Positions 7,253 through 14,862 of a stretch of DNA of 23,463 bases are shown piece by piece (positions within the stretch are counted from its first letter, which is position 1; every line of letters starts with the position of its first letter). Source of the DNA: a virus. The position numbers and the translations under genes are program-made. The DNA lies in the IMG/VR virus record IMGVR_UViG_3300003771_000013, positions 1 through 23,463 of that record, one strand, 5' to 3'. Below the pieces are notes generated by a model, which was not told the DNA's origin, did not search any database, and saw nothing but the letters and a program-made list of their open reading frames with translations.

Positions 7253-7279
7253 CTGTGGGTTGCGGTTATGTCGAGACGC

Positions 7280-8125
7280 TTAGAGCGTCTTGACGATGTG
7301 CGACTTTGCTTCCGGGAACATCTCGTAGAACGAGGAAGCTCCCTTGGCATCCATGGCAACGGAAGGCGACGTCTGCCGCTGCTGCGTACCGGGGATCTGC
7401 TGCGCCTTCAGGATGGCGCGGAAAGCGCTGGGGTGAACGCCGGCGATATCGACGCCGAGAGAGGTCAGAGCCGTGCGATAGACATCGGCGGCGCTGTCAT
7501 GGGCCATGGCGACCGCGCCGATATAGGGGCGGACGTCTTCCTTGGCGGCTTCGATCTCGCGAGCGTTGCGGCGCTCGTTCGCCACTGCGGCATTGATTGC
7601 CGCATCCATTGCCTTCTTGTCGACCATGTCCTTCTTCTCCTCGGCCTCGTCTTCGGCCTTCTTCCTGGCGCCTTCGTCTTCGTCGGCGTCTTCGTCCATC
7701 GCTTCCTGATTCCAGAGCTCGTCGCAGGCCTTCATGTCGTCCTCGGACAGCTTGTCCTTGAGGAATTCCATGACCCGCGACTTCTGGTCCGGCTCGCCAT
7801 CGGGCTCTTCATCCTCGCCACGCACCTTGCCGGCGTTGAGCTGGCCGGAGTTCGGTTCGAGATCGTCTTCGGCACCTTCGACGGTCTTCAGCGTATCGAG
7901 AAGATCGACGACGTCGCTGATGTCGGCATCCTGGGCCAGCTTGCCGGTCGCGGCCTTCTTCAGGCCATCGGCGATGGTCACCGGATTGTAGTTCTTTGCC
8001 GTCACGTCCTTCAGGATCGCCGTGATATCGATCTTGGCATCCTGAGCGAGCTTGGGGCGGAGATATGCGAGGATCGCGCCATGAGCGACGGATGCCTTGC
8101 GGGATAGAACTGGCGTCTTCGCCAT
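7280..8125 (-). CDS. Probable nested in-frame scaffold protein (internal start of the DUF2213 gene)
   Basis: Inside the protease gene an in-frame ATG at 8125 (residue 390, MAKTPVLSRKASVAHGAIL) is preceded by AAAGGAG with 9 nt spacing, a much better ribosome binding site than that of the full-length gene. The product would be 281 residues comprising only the acidic, helical C-terminal part, as expected for an internal scaffold. Protease/scaffold nesting of this kind is well known in phage lambda (C and Nu3). The signal is seen; production of the shorter protein is inferred. Confidence 0.5.
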   Translation of the reverse strand: MAKTPVLSRKASVAHGAILAYLRPKLAQDAKIDITAILKDVTAKNYNPVTIADGLKKAATGKLAQDADISDVVDLLDTLKTVEGAEDDLEPNSGQLNAGKVRGEDEEPDGEPDQKSRVMEFLKDKLSEDDMKACDELWNQEAMDEDADEDEGARKKAEDEAEEKKDMVDKKAMDAAINAAVANERRNAREIEAAKEDVRPYIGAVAMAHDSAADVYRTALTSLGVDIAGVHPSAFRAILKAQQIPGTQQRQTSPSVAMDAKGASSFYEMFPEAKSHIVKTL

Positions 8126-9292
8126 GGCTGCAGTCTCCTTTGGTTTCAGTGCTTGGTCTGCAACAAAGACATCCGCCCCGGCCCGTCCTGATTCGACGAT
8201 CGCGAGGTGATTTCCTTTGATGTTCGTCATCCGACCGTCATAACGTTCGCCTTCGTAGGTTCCCGGTTCCATGACAGGTTCGTATTGATACCCGCACGAT
8301 AGCTCGCGCTGCTTCTTGGATTCGATGAGCTTGATCGCCTCAGCGTCCCAGATATTCAGCGGGGCCATCAGGTACGGGGCCTTGAACTCAACATCATCGC
8401 CGACCGAGCCCACCACGATCTCGCGGGGATGCTCATCAGCATTGACCGGCTTGTGGATCAGCAGCAGCGGCTTGCCTGCGAATGTCGTCGCGGCGGCCTT
8501 CAACTCCTTCGGGTCACGAAGCAGGTTGTAGATCCGCTCCGGATCAAGGCCCAGCTTCTGAAAACCGGGGATCTCCTTGCCGTAGTACGGGTTGACCACG
8601 GCCTTCGAGATCGGCGTGGTTTCTACGAAAAGATGGCCATCCTGATCGATGCGGCGGACACTGTCCCGGTCCATCGCGATCGAATCTTGCGCCGTGGCGA
8701 CCTCTTCCTCGCCGTCTTCATCGTAGCTCAACCAGTTGACGAGACGGGTCTTGAGCATCGCCCAATCTTCCGGCGTTTCGAGTCCATCGGTTCCGAGCCG
8801 GTCATCCAGCGTACTTTTCACCGCGGGATGGATCGGACCGGGCAGCTGGTCGAACGGCGACCAGGCGTAGCCGCTATGCTCCTCGTTCAGTGTCGGAACG
8901 AACTTCTCCGGAACCGCCTGAGCGAAGGTGTGGAACGCCATCTTGGTCGGAGTGACTCGGCTATCCAACAGTTTCATCCGCTTCGCGCTTTCCGGGATGA
9001 GCGGGCCCATCTCTTCACGCGCCTCGCGGTCTGCGGTCTGCTCGGGCGTCTCGCCTTCCTCGCCCTTGCCGCCCGGGAGAGCCCAGTGACCGGCATAGTT
9101 CGTTTCAGTCGAGGACCGCCGAAGAAGCAGCACATCGCCATCCGGCGCCACGTAGAGGATACCGGCGGCATGGCCATTGCTGGCGTCGGCGGCGACGAAC
9201 TCCTCGCCGACCTTCTTCGGGATGCCCAACGTGCTATTCCCTTCTGCCGCTGCGAACATCGCACGCCTCTGCTTTTCACTGACCGCTGGCAT
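7280..9292 (-). CDS. NUDIX-DUF2213 fusion: prohead protease/scaffold polyprotein
   Basis: A 670-residue protein with four parts. Residues 1-34 carry a short phage motif (SEKQRRAMFAAAEGN, LGIPKKVGEEF). Residues about 40-170 are a NUDIX hydrolase domain with an intact Nudix box at 75-97 (G-x5-E-x7-REAREE-x-G). Residues about 205-390 match DUF2213, a phage domain next to capsid genes and regarded as a prohead-protease-like component (HKPVNADEHPRE, RELSCGYQYEP, KGNHLAIVESGRAGADV). Residues 390-670 are acidic, helical and scaffold-like (DEDADEDEGARKKAEDEAEE). NUDIX enzymes cleave nucleoside diphosphates linked to another group; the substrate here is unknown. ATG at 9292 has a weak ribosome binding site and overlaps the previous gene by 17 bp. 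It is kept because the N-terminal motif starts there. Confidence 0.82.
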   Translation of the reverse strand: MPAVSEKQRRAMFAAAEGNSTLGIPKKVGEEFVAADASNGHAAGILYVAPDGDVLLLRRSSTETNYAGHWALPGGKGEEGETPEQTADREAREEMGPLIPESAKRMKLLDSRVTPTKMAFHTFAQAVPEKFVPTLNEEHSGYAWSPFDQLPGPIHPAVKSTLDDRLGTDGLETPEDWAMLKTRLVNWLSYDEDGEEEVATAQDSIAMDRDSVRRIDQDGHLFVETTPISKAVVNPYYGKEIPGFQKLGLDPERIYNLLRDPKELKAAATTFAGKPLLLIHKPVNADEHPREIVVGSVGDDVEFKAPYLMAPLNIWDAEAIKLIESKKQRELSCGYQYEPVMEPGTYEGERYDGRMTNIKGNHLAIVESGRAGADVFVADQALKPKETAAMAKTPVLSRKASVAHGAILAYLRPKLAQDAKIDITAILKDVTAKNYNPVTIADGLKKAATGKLAQDADISDVVDLLDTLKTVEGAEDDLEPNSGQLNAGKVRGEDEEPDGEPDQKSRVMEFLKDKLSEDDMKACDELWNQEAMDEDADEDEGARKKAEDEAEEKKDMVDKKAMDAAINAAVANERRNAREIEAAKEDVRPYIGAVAMAHDSAADVYRTALTSLGVDIAGVHPSAFRAILKAQQIPGTQQRQTSPSVAMDAKGASSFYEMFPEAKSHIVKTL

Positions 9293-9452
9293 CCGTCTCG
9301 ACTTTCACCTGAATTTGAGATTGCGCCCACTTCAGCAGCTGAAGGGAGAGGAGGTTGCAGAACGGAATGTGCTCAAAGACCACGGCGAGATAGATGCCGG
9401 CGCGTGTCTGCCACGGCACATGGGCGCTCAGGCGCACCGTCATCATGGCCAT
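9276..9452 (-). CDS. Small hypothetical phage protein (58 aa)
   Basis: A 58-residue gene starting MAMMTVRLSAHVPWQTRAGI, with GAGGGGG 7 nt upstream of ATG 9452. A second possible start (ATG 9443) would overlap the previous stop by one base (TGATG). The sequence has a hydrophobic stretch (IYLAVVFEHIPFCNLL, about 20-35) that could be a buried helix or weak membrane anchor, then a polar tail. It overlaps the NUDIX-DUF2213 gene by 17 bp and the preceding gene by 10 bp, and fills what would otherwise be a gap in a compact operon. Function unknown. Confidence 0.6.
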   Translation of the reverse strand: MAMMTVRLSAHVPWQTRAGIYLAVVFEHIPFCNLLSLQLLKWAQSQIQVKVETDASGQ

Positions 9453-9658
9453 TGGATTTCCCCCTCAGGCATCTCAGTGACGATCGGCACTTCAAGCCAG
9501 ATCCCACGACGTGGGCTGGCGCTCGACTCCCACAACTGCAGAAGCTTGATTTCATTGCCCTGTTTGAACAAACGCAGGCGACCGGTCGGAACAGGGGCAA
9601 TGCCAAGAGCCCTTTCGGCAGCAAGGATGTCGCTTTCGTCGAGTGGATCAAACGCCAT
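9443..9658 (-). CDS. Small hypothetical phage protein (71 aa)
   Basis: A 71-residue gene starting MAFDPLDESDILAAERALGI. I prefer the ATG at 9658, with AAGGAAG 9 nt upstream, to a start at 9775 whose extra 39 residues are Arg/Ser-rich and antisense-looking. The middle (GRLRLFKQGNEIKLLQLWES) is beta-like and the end is acidic (PIVTEMPEGEIQWP). It overlaps the previous gene by 11 bp. No family recognised; position among head genes is the only clue. Confidence 0.6.
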   Translation of the reverse strand: MAFDPLDESDILAAERALGIAPVPTGRLRLFKQGNEIKLLQLWESSASPRRGIWLEVPIVTEMPEGEIQWP

Positions 9659-9938
9659 CTTTGTGATCTTCCTTGATGCCGATCCAGTCGCCACCGCGAC
9701 CAGCATTATCGGCAACAACAACCAGTCGAGGATCAGCCTCGAGCTCCTTCGCGAGCGTCTCGAACTGCTCGTCAACGACGGCGCCGGCGATCGAATAACC
9801 CATGTTCGTATAGCCGTGCATGATCATCCCAAGGGTGCGGGGACCGTGCTTGTCGATCAGTTCGAAGGCATAATCCTGCAGGAAAGAGAATTGCGGCTTC
9901 GGAGCCGCGATCTTCTTCATGTCGGGCTTGTTTTCCAT
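9648..9938 (-). CDS. Hypothetical phage protein, possible winged-helix-like fold (96 aa)
   Basis: A 96-residue protein with a good ribosome binding site (AAGGGG, 8 nt before ATG 9938). Residues 20-45 are helical (LQDYAFELIDKHGPRTLGMI). Residues 55-75 (VVDEQFETLAKELEADPRLV) and the closing GRGGDWIGI give the helix-helix-strand order of a small winged helix, with the phrase 'short helix, then D-R-hydrophobic strands' typical of such proteins. This is a pattern impression only. It sits in a run of four small genes between the minor head gene and the protease gene. Function unknown. Confidence 0.62.
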   Translation of the reverse strand: MENKPDMKKIAAPKPQFSFLQDYAFELIDKHGPRTLGMIMHGYTNMGYSIAGAVVDEQFETLAKELEADPRLVVVADNAGRGGDWIGIKEDHKDGV

Positions 9939-9964
9939 CAGCTGAACCCCTTACTTCGACTGGC

Positions 9965-10270
9965 TTACGCCTTTTGCTTTTTGGCAAACGTCATGGAAAC
10001 AAACTGATCGGCCATCGATCTATCGGCCGTCTGCAAAAATTCAATCTGCTGGAACTCGTATTGCGGCAACGCGTCGACATAGGTTTGCAGCCCCGCAAAA
10101 CAACGGGCGGCTATGACCTGCAATCGCCCGTCATCTCTTTCGTTCGTATAATTCCCGGCTTGCGAACGATACGTTACCCCTTCATCTGGATATCGAATGA
10201 AGTTGCAAGCGCCTCCAACCGGCCCGCTGACCTGTGTGGCGGCGATTTCCTTGGGTTCCTGAGAAATCAT
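9965..10270 (-). CDS. Hypothetical phage protein (101 aa)
   Basis: A 101-residue protein starting MISQEPKEIAATQVSGPVGG. The ATG at 10270 shares one base with the minor head gene stop (TAATG) and has AAGGGA 8 nt upstream, so it is preferred to a start at 10312. It is polar and mixed alpha/beta, with EGVTYRSQAGNYTNERDDGR followed by helical AARCFAGLQTYVDALPQYEF. Translationally coupled to the minor head gene. No recognised domain. Confidence 0.62.
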   Translation of the reverse strand: MISQEPKEIAATQVSGPVGGACNFIRYPDEGVTYRSQAGNYTNERDDGRLQVIAARCFAGLQTYVDALPQYEFQQIEFLQTADRSMADQFVSMTFAKKQKA

Positions 10271-11091
10271 TACGAAAATCCCTTGATCACTGGCCGCCCG
10301 ACGCATTTGCATCCCGGCTCTTCACCAGGCTGTATGAAGCGCTTCAAGGCCGGGTCGTACCAACCCTGCGAAATCTTGTAGCGGACCTTGTCTTTTCCGG
10401 CCCTCACATGCGTCGGTCGGGGTTCCTTCCCGCCGCCGCTGTGGTGCCACTCGGCCTCGTCGAGCCCGAGTTCCGTTTGGCGAACTCGGTTGAAAGCTGA
10501 CGTGGCCTTCTGATTTTGGTCGCGGGCAATAAAGTCCGCTCGACGACGGGTAACCCCGAGACGCTTCTGAAGCTCTTCGGATACAACGCCCAGATCGCGG
10601 CCGTTCTGCACGCCGCGCATCACGATGCCTTCAACCTGCTCCAGATACTGGGCCGGGATCGATTTGATGAGCGCCACGTTCTGATGCACGGTCGCGTCCA
10701 TCACGTCCCGCATCGCCGGAGTGACGTGAAATTGGACGGTCCAGCCCCCGTCCTTCAGGATCTTCTTCATCGCTCCCGTTGACCGGGCTTCGACCGACTG
10801 AGCGAAGTGTTCCGCCATCTTGCCGGCCATCTCGTCGAAGCGTTTCACCCAGCGCTTCGACAACTCCCGCATCGAACGGCGCAGCGCGTCGGCAGGTGTT
10901 TCATCCTGCGCGATACGCGGTTCGTTCTGTCGATAGGTTGCGGTGAGCCAAAACTCTACCGACTTCGCCATCGCCTGGATAAGGGCATCAAGCCTGCGCT
11001 GATAATCAGCGGCAATCCCCGCATTCGGGTGTATCGGCCTCAGGATCGTTTCCGTGGCCTTCGGCGTCTTCCGCCTTAACTTGCGCGCCAA
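10270..11091 (-). CDS. Phage minor head protein (SPP1 gp7 / Mu F-like)
   Basis: A 273-residue protein of the SPP1 gp7/Mu gpF head-morphogenesis type. The N-terminal RPIHPNAGIAADYQRRLDAL leads into a long helical region; the family core lies at about 150-265 with ARDQNQKATSAFNRVRQTEL, the WHHSGGGKEPRPTHV segment and a closing GEEPGCKCVGRPVI containing the conserved Cys-x-Cys. These proteins associate with the portal and are packaged as minor capsid or ejection proteins. The start is TTG at 11091, with GGAG 7 nt upstream; no ATG suits the alignment. It follows the portal gene, the usual order, with a possible small overlapping gene across the junction. Confidence 0.85.
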   Translation of the reverse strand: MARKLRRKTPKATETILRPIHPNAGIAADYQRRLDALIQAMAKSVEFWLTATYRQNEPRIAQDETPADALRRSMRELSKRWVKRFDEMAGKMAEHFAQSVEARSTGAMKKILKDGGWTVQFHVTPAMRDVMDATVHQNVALIKSIPAQYLEQVEGIVMRGVQNGRDLGVVSEELQKRLGVTRRRADFIARDQNQKATSAFNRVRQTELGLDEAEWHHSGGGKEPRPTHVRAGKDKVRYKISQGWYDPALKRFIQPGEEPGCKCVGRPVIKGFS

Positions 11092-11185
11092 CGTTCTTCT
11101 CCAGCCTAGCCAGGCTCTGTGGAATGCTATCGCGAGCCGTCGGCTCTTTCGCGTTGATGATGTCCCAGAGGACTAGTTTGATCAC
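11006..11185 (-). CDS. Possible small overlapping gene between portal and minor head protein (59 aa)
   Basis: A 59-codon reading frame begins with GTG at 11185, overlapping the portal stop by 4 nt (GTGA), the same junction geometry used elsewhere in this genome. It reads VIKLVLWDIINAKEPTARDS and ends with CGDCR. It fills the 90-bp gap between portal and minor head genes, then overlaps the latter by 86 bp in another frame. The ribosome binding site is weak. It could be real or only a leader to the TTG-started gene. Confidence 0.4.
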   Translation of the reverse strand: MIKLVLWDIINAKEPTARDSIPQSLARLEKNVGAQVKAEDAEGHGNDPEADTPECGDCR

Positions 11186-12801
11186 GCGGCTTCAGCTTTC
11201 CCGAAAAGGCGGTTGGAGGCACTATCATCAGTATCCTCTTCACCTAAGCCGGGCAAGAGTTTGCCACCCTTCGGGGCTAGGCCATGCTCCTCCTCGTCCA
11301 GCAGATCCGGCACGTCGTCGACATCGATCGACGAATGACCGGATGCCGGGTCCGCCGCGACACGCTTGCGGGATTCGTCAGGCGATATCACGCCGGTGTC
11401 GATCAGGATCTGATCCGTTTCGGCCTTCAGCTTTTCGACCTCGGCCTCGCTCTTCTCGTCGAGGGAGAACAGCGGTTTGAATCGGAAATCGATGGCCTTG
11501 TCCGTCTCGCCCCAGAGCGAAATCATGATCAGGCCCATCAGCCGGCGCAAAGGATGCCGGAACAGATGCTCCTGATAGGCATGGATGTAATCGTAGAACA
11601 CCCGCATCTGATCCTCGGACGAGGCGTTGAGACCGGCCGGCTGAATGCCGAGAAGCTTGACCGTCGGGATATGCGACACCGATGCCATGTGCTCCTGGGC
11701 CTGAGCCTGAAGCTCTGAGAGGCCACCAAGAGGCGCGGAGACGTTCTGAAACCCTTCGCTTTCCTTGTCGATCATCATCAGCCCGCGATTGTCTCGCAGG
11801 TTGTTGAAGAGCTCGGCTCGCTTGAACAACTGCTGGCCATCGGCCTGCAGGCTTTCCGCCAGGTTGGTTTCGAGGACGAATACAGAGAATGCCGAGATGA
11901 TGTCATTCACCGACTGGCGCGTCTGAAGCCAGTTGTCGACATAGGGTTTCGCCATCTGCGACAGGGACAGACCACCGAAGGAATATGTCGGCTTCAGCAG
12001 ATCCGGAACTTCCCGGCCGATCAGCGTGATCAGGCGAGAGGAATGCACGATCTTGGCCTGCACATACCAGCTATCAGGCCGGTACCAGTTGTCCTTCAGC
12101 GGGTCGTTCGAATTGTAGCTCGTCGGATAGCACCACACGGCCTCGATGGTCCGCAGCGATCTGATCTTCTTCTTCGAGAGCTTCGTCTTGCTCAGCTCGT
12201 CCCAGCCGTCACCCAAAGACTTTTGCAGTTCATCCGTATTATCGGTATCGCCTGTGTCGATATAGATATGACCGCGGCCGAAGAACCCGTCTTGCTGGGC
12301 TGCCCTGGCAAACATGTCCGATACGCAGAGCCGCTTGAACTCTTCTTCGAGCTCCTTGATGCGATCCTGCTTGTCGTCGTCATCGTCCGTCGTCGAGAAG
12401 AACTCGATCCACTCTCGCGTCATTTCCGTCGCGATCGTTTCGGAGATCACCCGATATTCCGGGCGCTGCGCCAACTCGGACAGATAGGCATAGCCGAGGA
12501 AGGTAATCCCCTCGGTCCAGTAGCCATCGATCGCGAACTGGTTGGCCCAATTGTTCGCTGACCCGATACCCGAATCCATCGCCATACCGGTCTCGCCAGC
12601 TGGCAAAACTCCCGGTGCTGGCGTCGGCAGAGAGAACACGGGAACGCGTCTGTAGGCCTCCGGGTTCAACCGAGACGATATCAGCGCTCCATCGGGCACC
12701 TTGATGGGCTTTGGCTTGTCGGCCAGCACAGGCGCCGGCACCGCGACCTCCTGCTGCTTATCCTGCCGGAACAGGCGGCCGAACCAGTTTCGAATACCCA
12801 T
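11182..12801 (-). CDS. Portal protein (DUF1073 / PF06381 type)
   Basis: A 539-residue protein with the layout of DUF1073-type phage portals: an N-terminal basic stretch, FAIDGYWTEGITFLGYAYLSELAQRPEYRVISE at about 88-120, a GFFGRGHIYIDTGD segment near 171, HSSRLITLIGREVPDLLKP, and the clip/wing-like helices HIPTVKLLGIQPAGLNASSEDQ followed by YDYIHAYQEHLFRHPLRRL. The portal dodecamer forms the DNA channel and docks the terminase. Pfam links this N-terminal family to Acb1 anti-CBASS proteins, but no 2H phosphodiesterase His-x-Thr pair is visible, so it should be only a portal. The C-terminus is acidic and disordered. ATG at 12801 has GAGG 5 nt upstream; it starts 2 bp after the terminase stop. 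Confidence 0.87.
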   Translation of the reverse strand: MGIRNWFGRLFRQDKQQEVAVPAPVLADKPKPIKVPDGALISSRLNPEAYRRVPVFSLPTPAPGVLPAGETGMAMDSGIGSANNWANQFAIDGYWTEGITFLGYAYLSELAQRPEYRVISETIATEMTREWIEFFSTTDDDDDKQDRIKELEEEFKRLCVSDMFARAAQQDGFFGRGHIYIDTGDTDNTDELQKSLGDGWDELSKTKLSKKKIRSLRTIEAVWCYPTSYNSNDPLKDNWYRPDSWYVQAKIVHSSRLITLIGREVPDLLKPTYSFGGLSLSQMAKPYVDNWLQTRQSVNDIISAFSVFVLETNLAESLQADGQQLFKRAELFNNLRDNRGLMMIDKESEGFQNVSAPLGGLSELQAQAQEHMASVSHIPTVKLLGIQPAGLNASSEDQMRVFYDYIHAYQEHLFRHPLRRLMGLIMISLWGETDKAIDFRFKPLFSLDEKSEAEVEKLKAETDQILIDTGVISPDESRKRVAADPASGHSSIDVDDVPDLLDEEEHGLAPKGGKLLPGLGEEDTDDSASNRLFGKAEAA

Positions 12802-12803
12802 TC

Positions 12804-14261
12804 CTACCTCGATGTTGATCGCTGCAGTACCGTGTCGCTAATGACCAGGACACGCGATAGCTGAACGTTGTCAGCGGCAATGACGGCGTCCGCCAAGTTA
12901 TGTGACTTCACGCCCAGGTCTTTTTTCAGCTTCACCTTGGGAACAACCCGCTTCTTTCCCTCACTCTCTACCCACCACGGCACGCAGAGTTCCGTGAAAA
13001 GAGCATCGAGCTTTGCGGTCCCGATCCCAGACGAGAACGAAAGAACATCCTCAGCCCTGATGGGTTGCCCCCTGGTGACGGCATTGAAGGTCAGCATCGC
13101 CCGTCGTGCGGTATTGGCCCAGGCCTGCGCCTTGCGGTTCAGGTATTCGTCTTTGTTCAGCGGGCTTTTGCTGTTGTACGGGTCGCTCGCCTTGTCTGGG
13201 TCGAGAACCGCGCCGCCGGCATGAAAAGCGTAGTGGTTGACACGCGCCCGGTTTTCCCGGTTCTGCTCATCGATATAGCCGCCGACAAAGGCACCGACGC
13301 CGATCGTATCGTATGACACCGTTGCGCCGACGGCCTTCGCCTTGGCCCATACCTTCTTGGCGTTCTGGACAAGTTCGTCCTTGCCGGACGCCCAGTCGTC
13401 GACCTCGGTGAAGATGCCGCCGACCTTATCGGCCGTGGCGCATTTGTCCTCGCCATCGTCGGCAGGGTCGAAACCGATGATATTCCGACCCGTGAGGCCG
13501 ACGTTCAGCGTCACATGAGCGTCTATGCAAGCATCAAGCCAGCGGCGCTTGAAGATAGAAAGCTCGCTATCCCCGAGAGGAATACCGCCGTAGACGTGCT
13601 CAAAGGTCTCCGGGTTGCGCTCCCGCATGGCAGCAATGTCGCGCAGCGCTTTCTGCGAAAGGAACGGGTTCTCGGTGTAATCGATCTTCCGAACCACGCA
13701 ATGCGGCGGAACATTGATGACGAAGTTCTTCCAGACGTAGTCGGTGACGAGCTTCGGGTTGAACAGCAGGATCGCTAGGCTGTCTTCCTTACGGATCGTC
13801 GGCCCGATCACCGTCCATTGGTCTTCGGTTAGCTTTTCCGCCTCTTCGACCCAGAGAATATCGACGTCGGACGTTCCCTTGATATCCTCAAGGTTTCGCT
13901 CGATGCCGTAGAAGATGAACTCCGACCCCGTCACCTTGTGGATGATGGTGGTCTTTTGAATGTCGTATTGGTCCGTGAGACCGAGATGAGCGATCGCCCA
14001 TTTCAGTTCCGTGTAAACCGAATCCTGGATACGGTTCTGGAAACGACGGATGCAAAGCACCCGCATCCTGACGCCGACATGGTCGACCAACCGAACCAAC
14101 TGGCAGGCCGTGTCTCGCGTCTTTGAGCTTGAGCGGCCGCCGTGAAGAACCGCGATGTCCGCCTGACCGAGGAAAACCTGCTCCCAAAAATCATGAAGAG
14201 CCGGGTTGGTGAGATATGTGGTGGCGTCTAGCTCTTCTCGCTGCGCAGCACTTCCCGCCAT
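12804..14261 (-). CDS. terL: Terminase large subunit (PBSX-type ATPase/nuclease)
   Basis: A 485-residue two-domain packaging motor. The ATPase carries a Walker A-like GGRSSSKT (41-48) and Walker B VDILWVEEAE (133-142) followed by the coupling region IGPTIRKED. The RNase H-like nuclease has Asp265 in IIGFDPADDGED, Asp318 in SYDTIGVGAF and Asp458 in HNLADAVIAAD, the expected three acidic positions. The arrangement fits Terminase_3/Terminase_3C (PBSX type). It pumps DNA into the prohead through the portal, whose gene is 2 bp downstream. ATG at 14261 overlaps the small terminase gene by 34 bp, suggesting coupled synthesis. All motifs are intact. Confidence 0.92.
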   Translation of the reverse strand: MAGSAAQREELDATTYLTNPALHDFWEQVFLGQADIAVLHGGRSSSKTRDTACQLVRLVDHVGVRMRVLCIRRFQNRIQDSVYTELKWAIAHLGLTDQYDIQKTTIIHKVTGSEFIFYGIERNLEDIKGTSDVDILWVEEAEKLTEDQWTVIGPTIRKEDSLAILLFNPKLVTDYVWKNFVINVPPHCVVRKIDYTENPFLSQKALRDIAAMRERNPETFEHVYGGIPLGDSELSIFKRRWLDACIDAHVTLNVGLTGRNIIGFDPADDGEDKCATADKVGGIFTEVDDWASGKDELVQNAKKVWAKAKAVGATVSYDTIGVGAFVGGYIDEQNRENRARVNHYAFHAGGAVLDPDKASDPYNSKSPLNKDEYLNRKAQAWANTARRAMLTFNAVTRGQPIRAEDVLSFSSGIGTAKLDALFTELCVPWWVESEGKKRVVPKVKLKKDLGVKSHNLADAVIAADNVQLSRVLVISDTVLQRSTSR

Positions 14262-14839
14262 GTTCTCGTCTCGGTCTGGATCGGTGCGCCGTCCTTGCCT
14301 GTATGCTCGTGCCGCTCCACGAACATGCCAAGGTGCTTGCCGATGTCCACGAGCGCACCCTTCTTGTCGTGAAGTTTCAACTTAATGCCGCCGGTCGAGT
14401 TCTGGCTGATCTCAGCGATCGCGCCGGCCGTCTCGTCGTCGATCTCGTCGCTCGATACAAGCTGGACATTGTTCGTGACGACATTTTTGATCACGAGGAC
14501 ATCACCGCCGTCCGGATTGTCTTCCTCGGTTACAAGCGTGCCCTGCCACTTGATGGCCTTGCGGATGTCAGAGAACCCGATCTTGGCAAGTTCGGCCAGG
14601 ACGCGCTCTTTGGTGATGGCCAGCTTCTCGATGGCCTTTTCGGTGGCCTTTCGCTCTACCGTCTGCTCCCACTCCAAAAGCTCGGACACGCGTTGTACGA
14701 TGTTGTCTTTATGCTGTAGGCGAGAGGCATTTCCACGGTCAGGTTTGAAGCCAGCGGCGGCATATGCGTCATCTGCTGTATTGCCTTTGGCGAGAGCTTG
14801 GGCAAACTTCTCATGCCGGGGGTTTTTCAGGACTGGCAT
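14228..14839 (-). CDS. terS: Terminase small subunit
   Basis: A 203-residue protein starting MPVLKNPRHEKFAQALAKGN at 14839. The N-terminal NPRHEKFAQALAKGNTADDAYAAAGF is the classic Terminase_2-type helix-turn-helix that binds the packaging site; residues 50-75 form a coiled-coil oligomerisation helix (VSELLEWEQTVERKATEKAI), and the C-terminal GGIKLKLHDKKGALVDIGKHLGMF is typical of the family. The frame continues open upstream to 15046, but that part is Arg-rich and antisense to a zinc-ribbon gene, so it is excluded. The ribosome binding site is weak (ACCCT region). It heads the packaging genes, only 23 bp from the divergently oriented zinc-ribbon gene. Confidence 0.88.
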   Translation of the reverse strand: MPVLKNPRHEKFAQALAKGNTADDAYAAAGFKPDRGNASRLQHKDNIVQRVSELLEWEQTVERKATEKAIEKLAITKERVLAELAKIGFSDIRKAIKWQGTLVTEEDNPDGGDVLVIKNVVTNNVQLVSSDEIDDETAGAIAEISQNSTGGIKLKLHDKKGALVDIGKHLGMFVERHEHTGKDGAPIQTETRTWREVLRSEKS

Positions 14840-14862
14840 AGGGTCACACACGGGAGAAAATA

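Noticed and set aside
6983-8107. Plus-strand frame of 374 codons with hydrophobic stretches (LLLGLVFGLLPGAFVFVGVF)
   Set aside because: The apparent membrane helices are the complement of the acidic Glu/Asp-coding scaffold region and do not indicate a membrane protein.
8429-9676. Plus-strand frame of 415 codons opposite the NUDIX-DUF2213 gene
   Set aside because: It is a mirror frame caused by GC-rich third positions. Its product is Arg/Leu/Asp-rich with no domain, while the minus strand carries clear NUDIX and DUF2213 motifs.
11182-12801. Anti-CBASS (Acb1) activity of the DUF1073-type protein
   Set aside because: The family name links it to Acb1, but the Acb1 2H phosphodiesterase motifs are not visible and the gene sits in the portal position between terminase and minor head genes.
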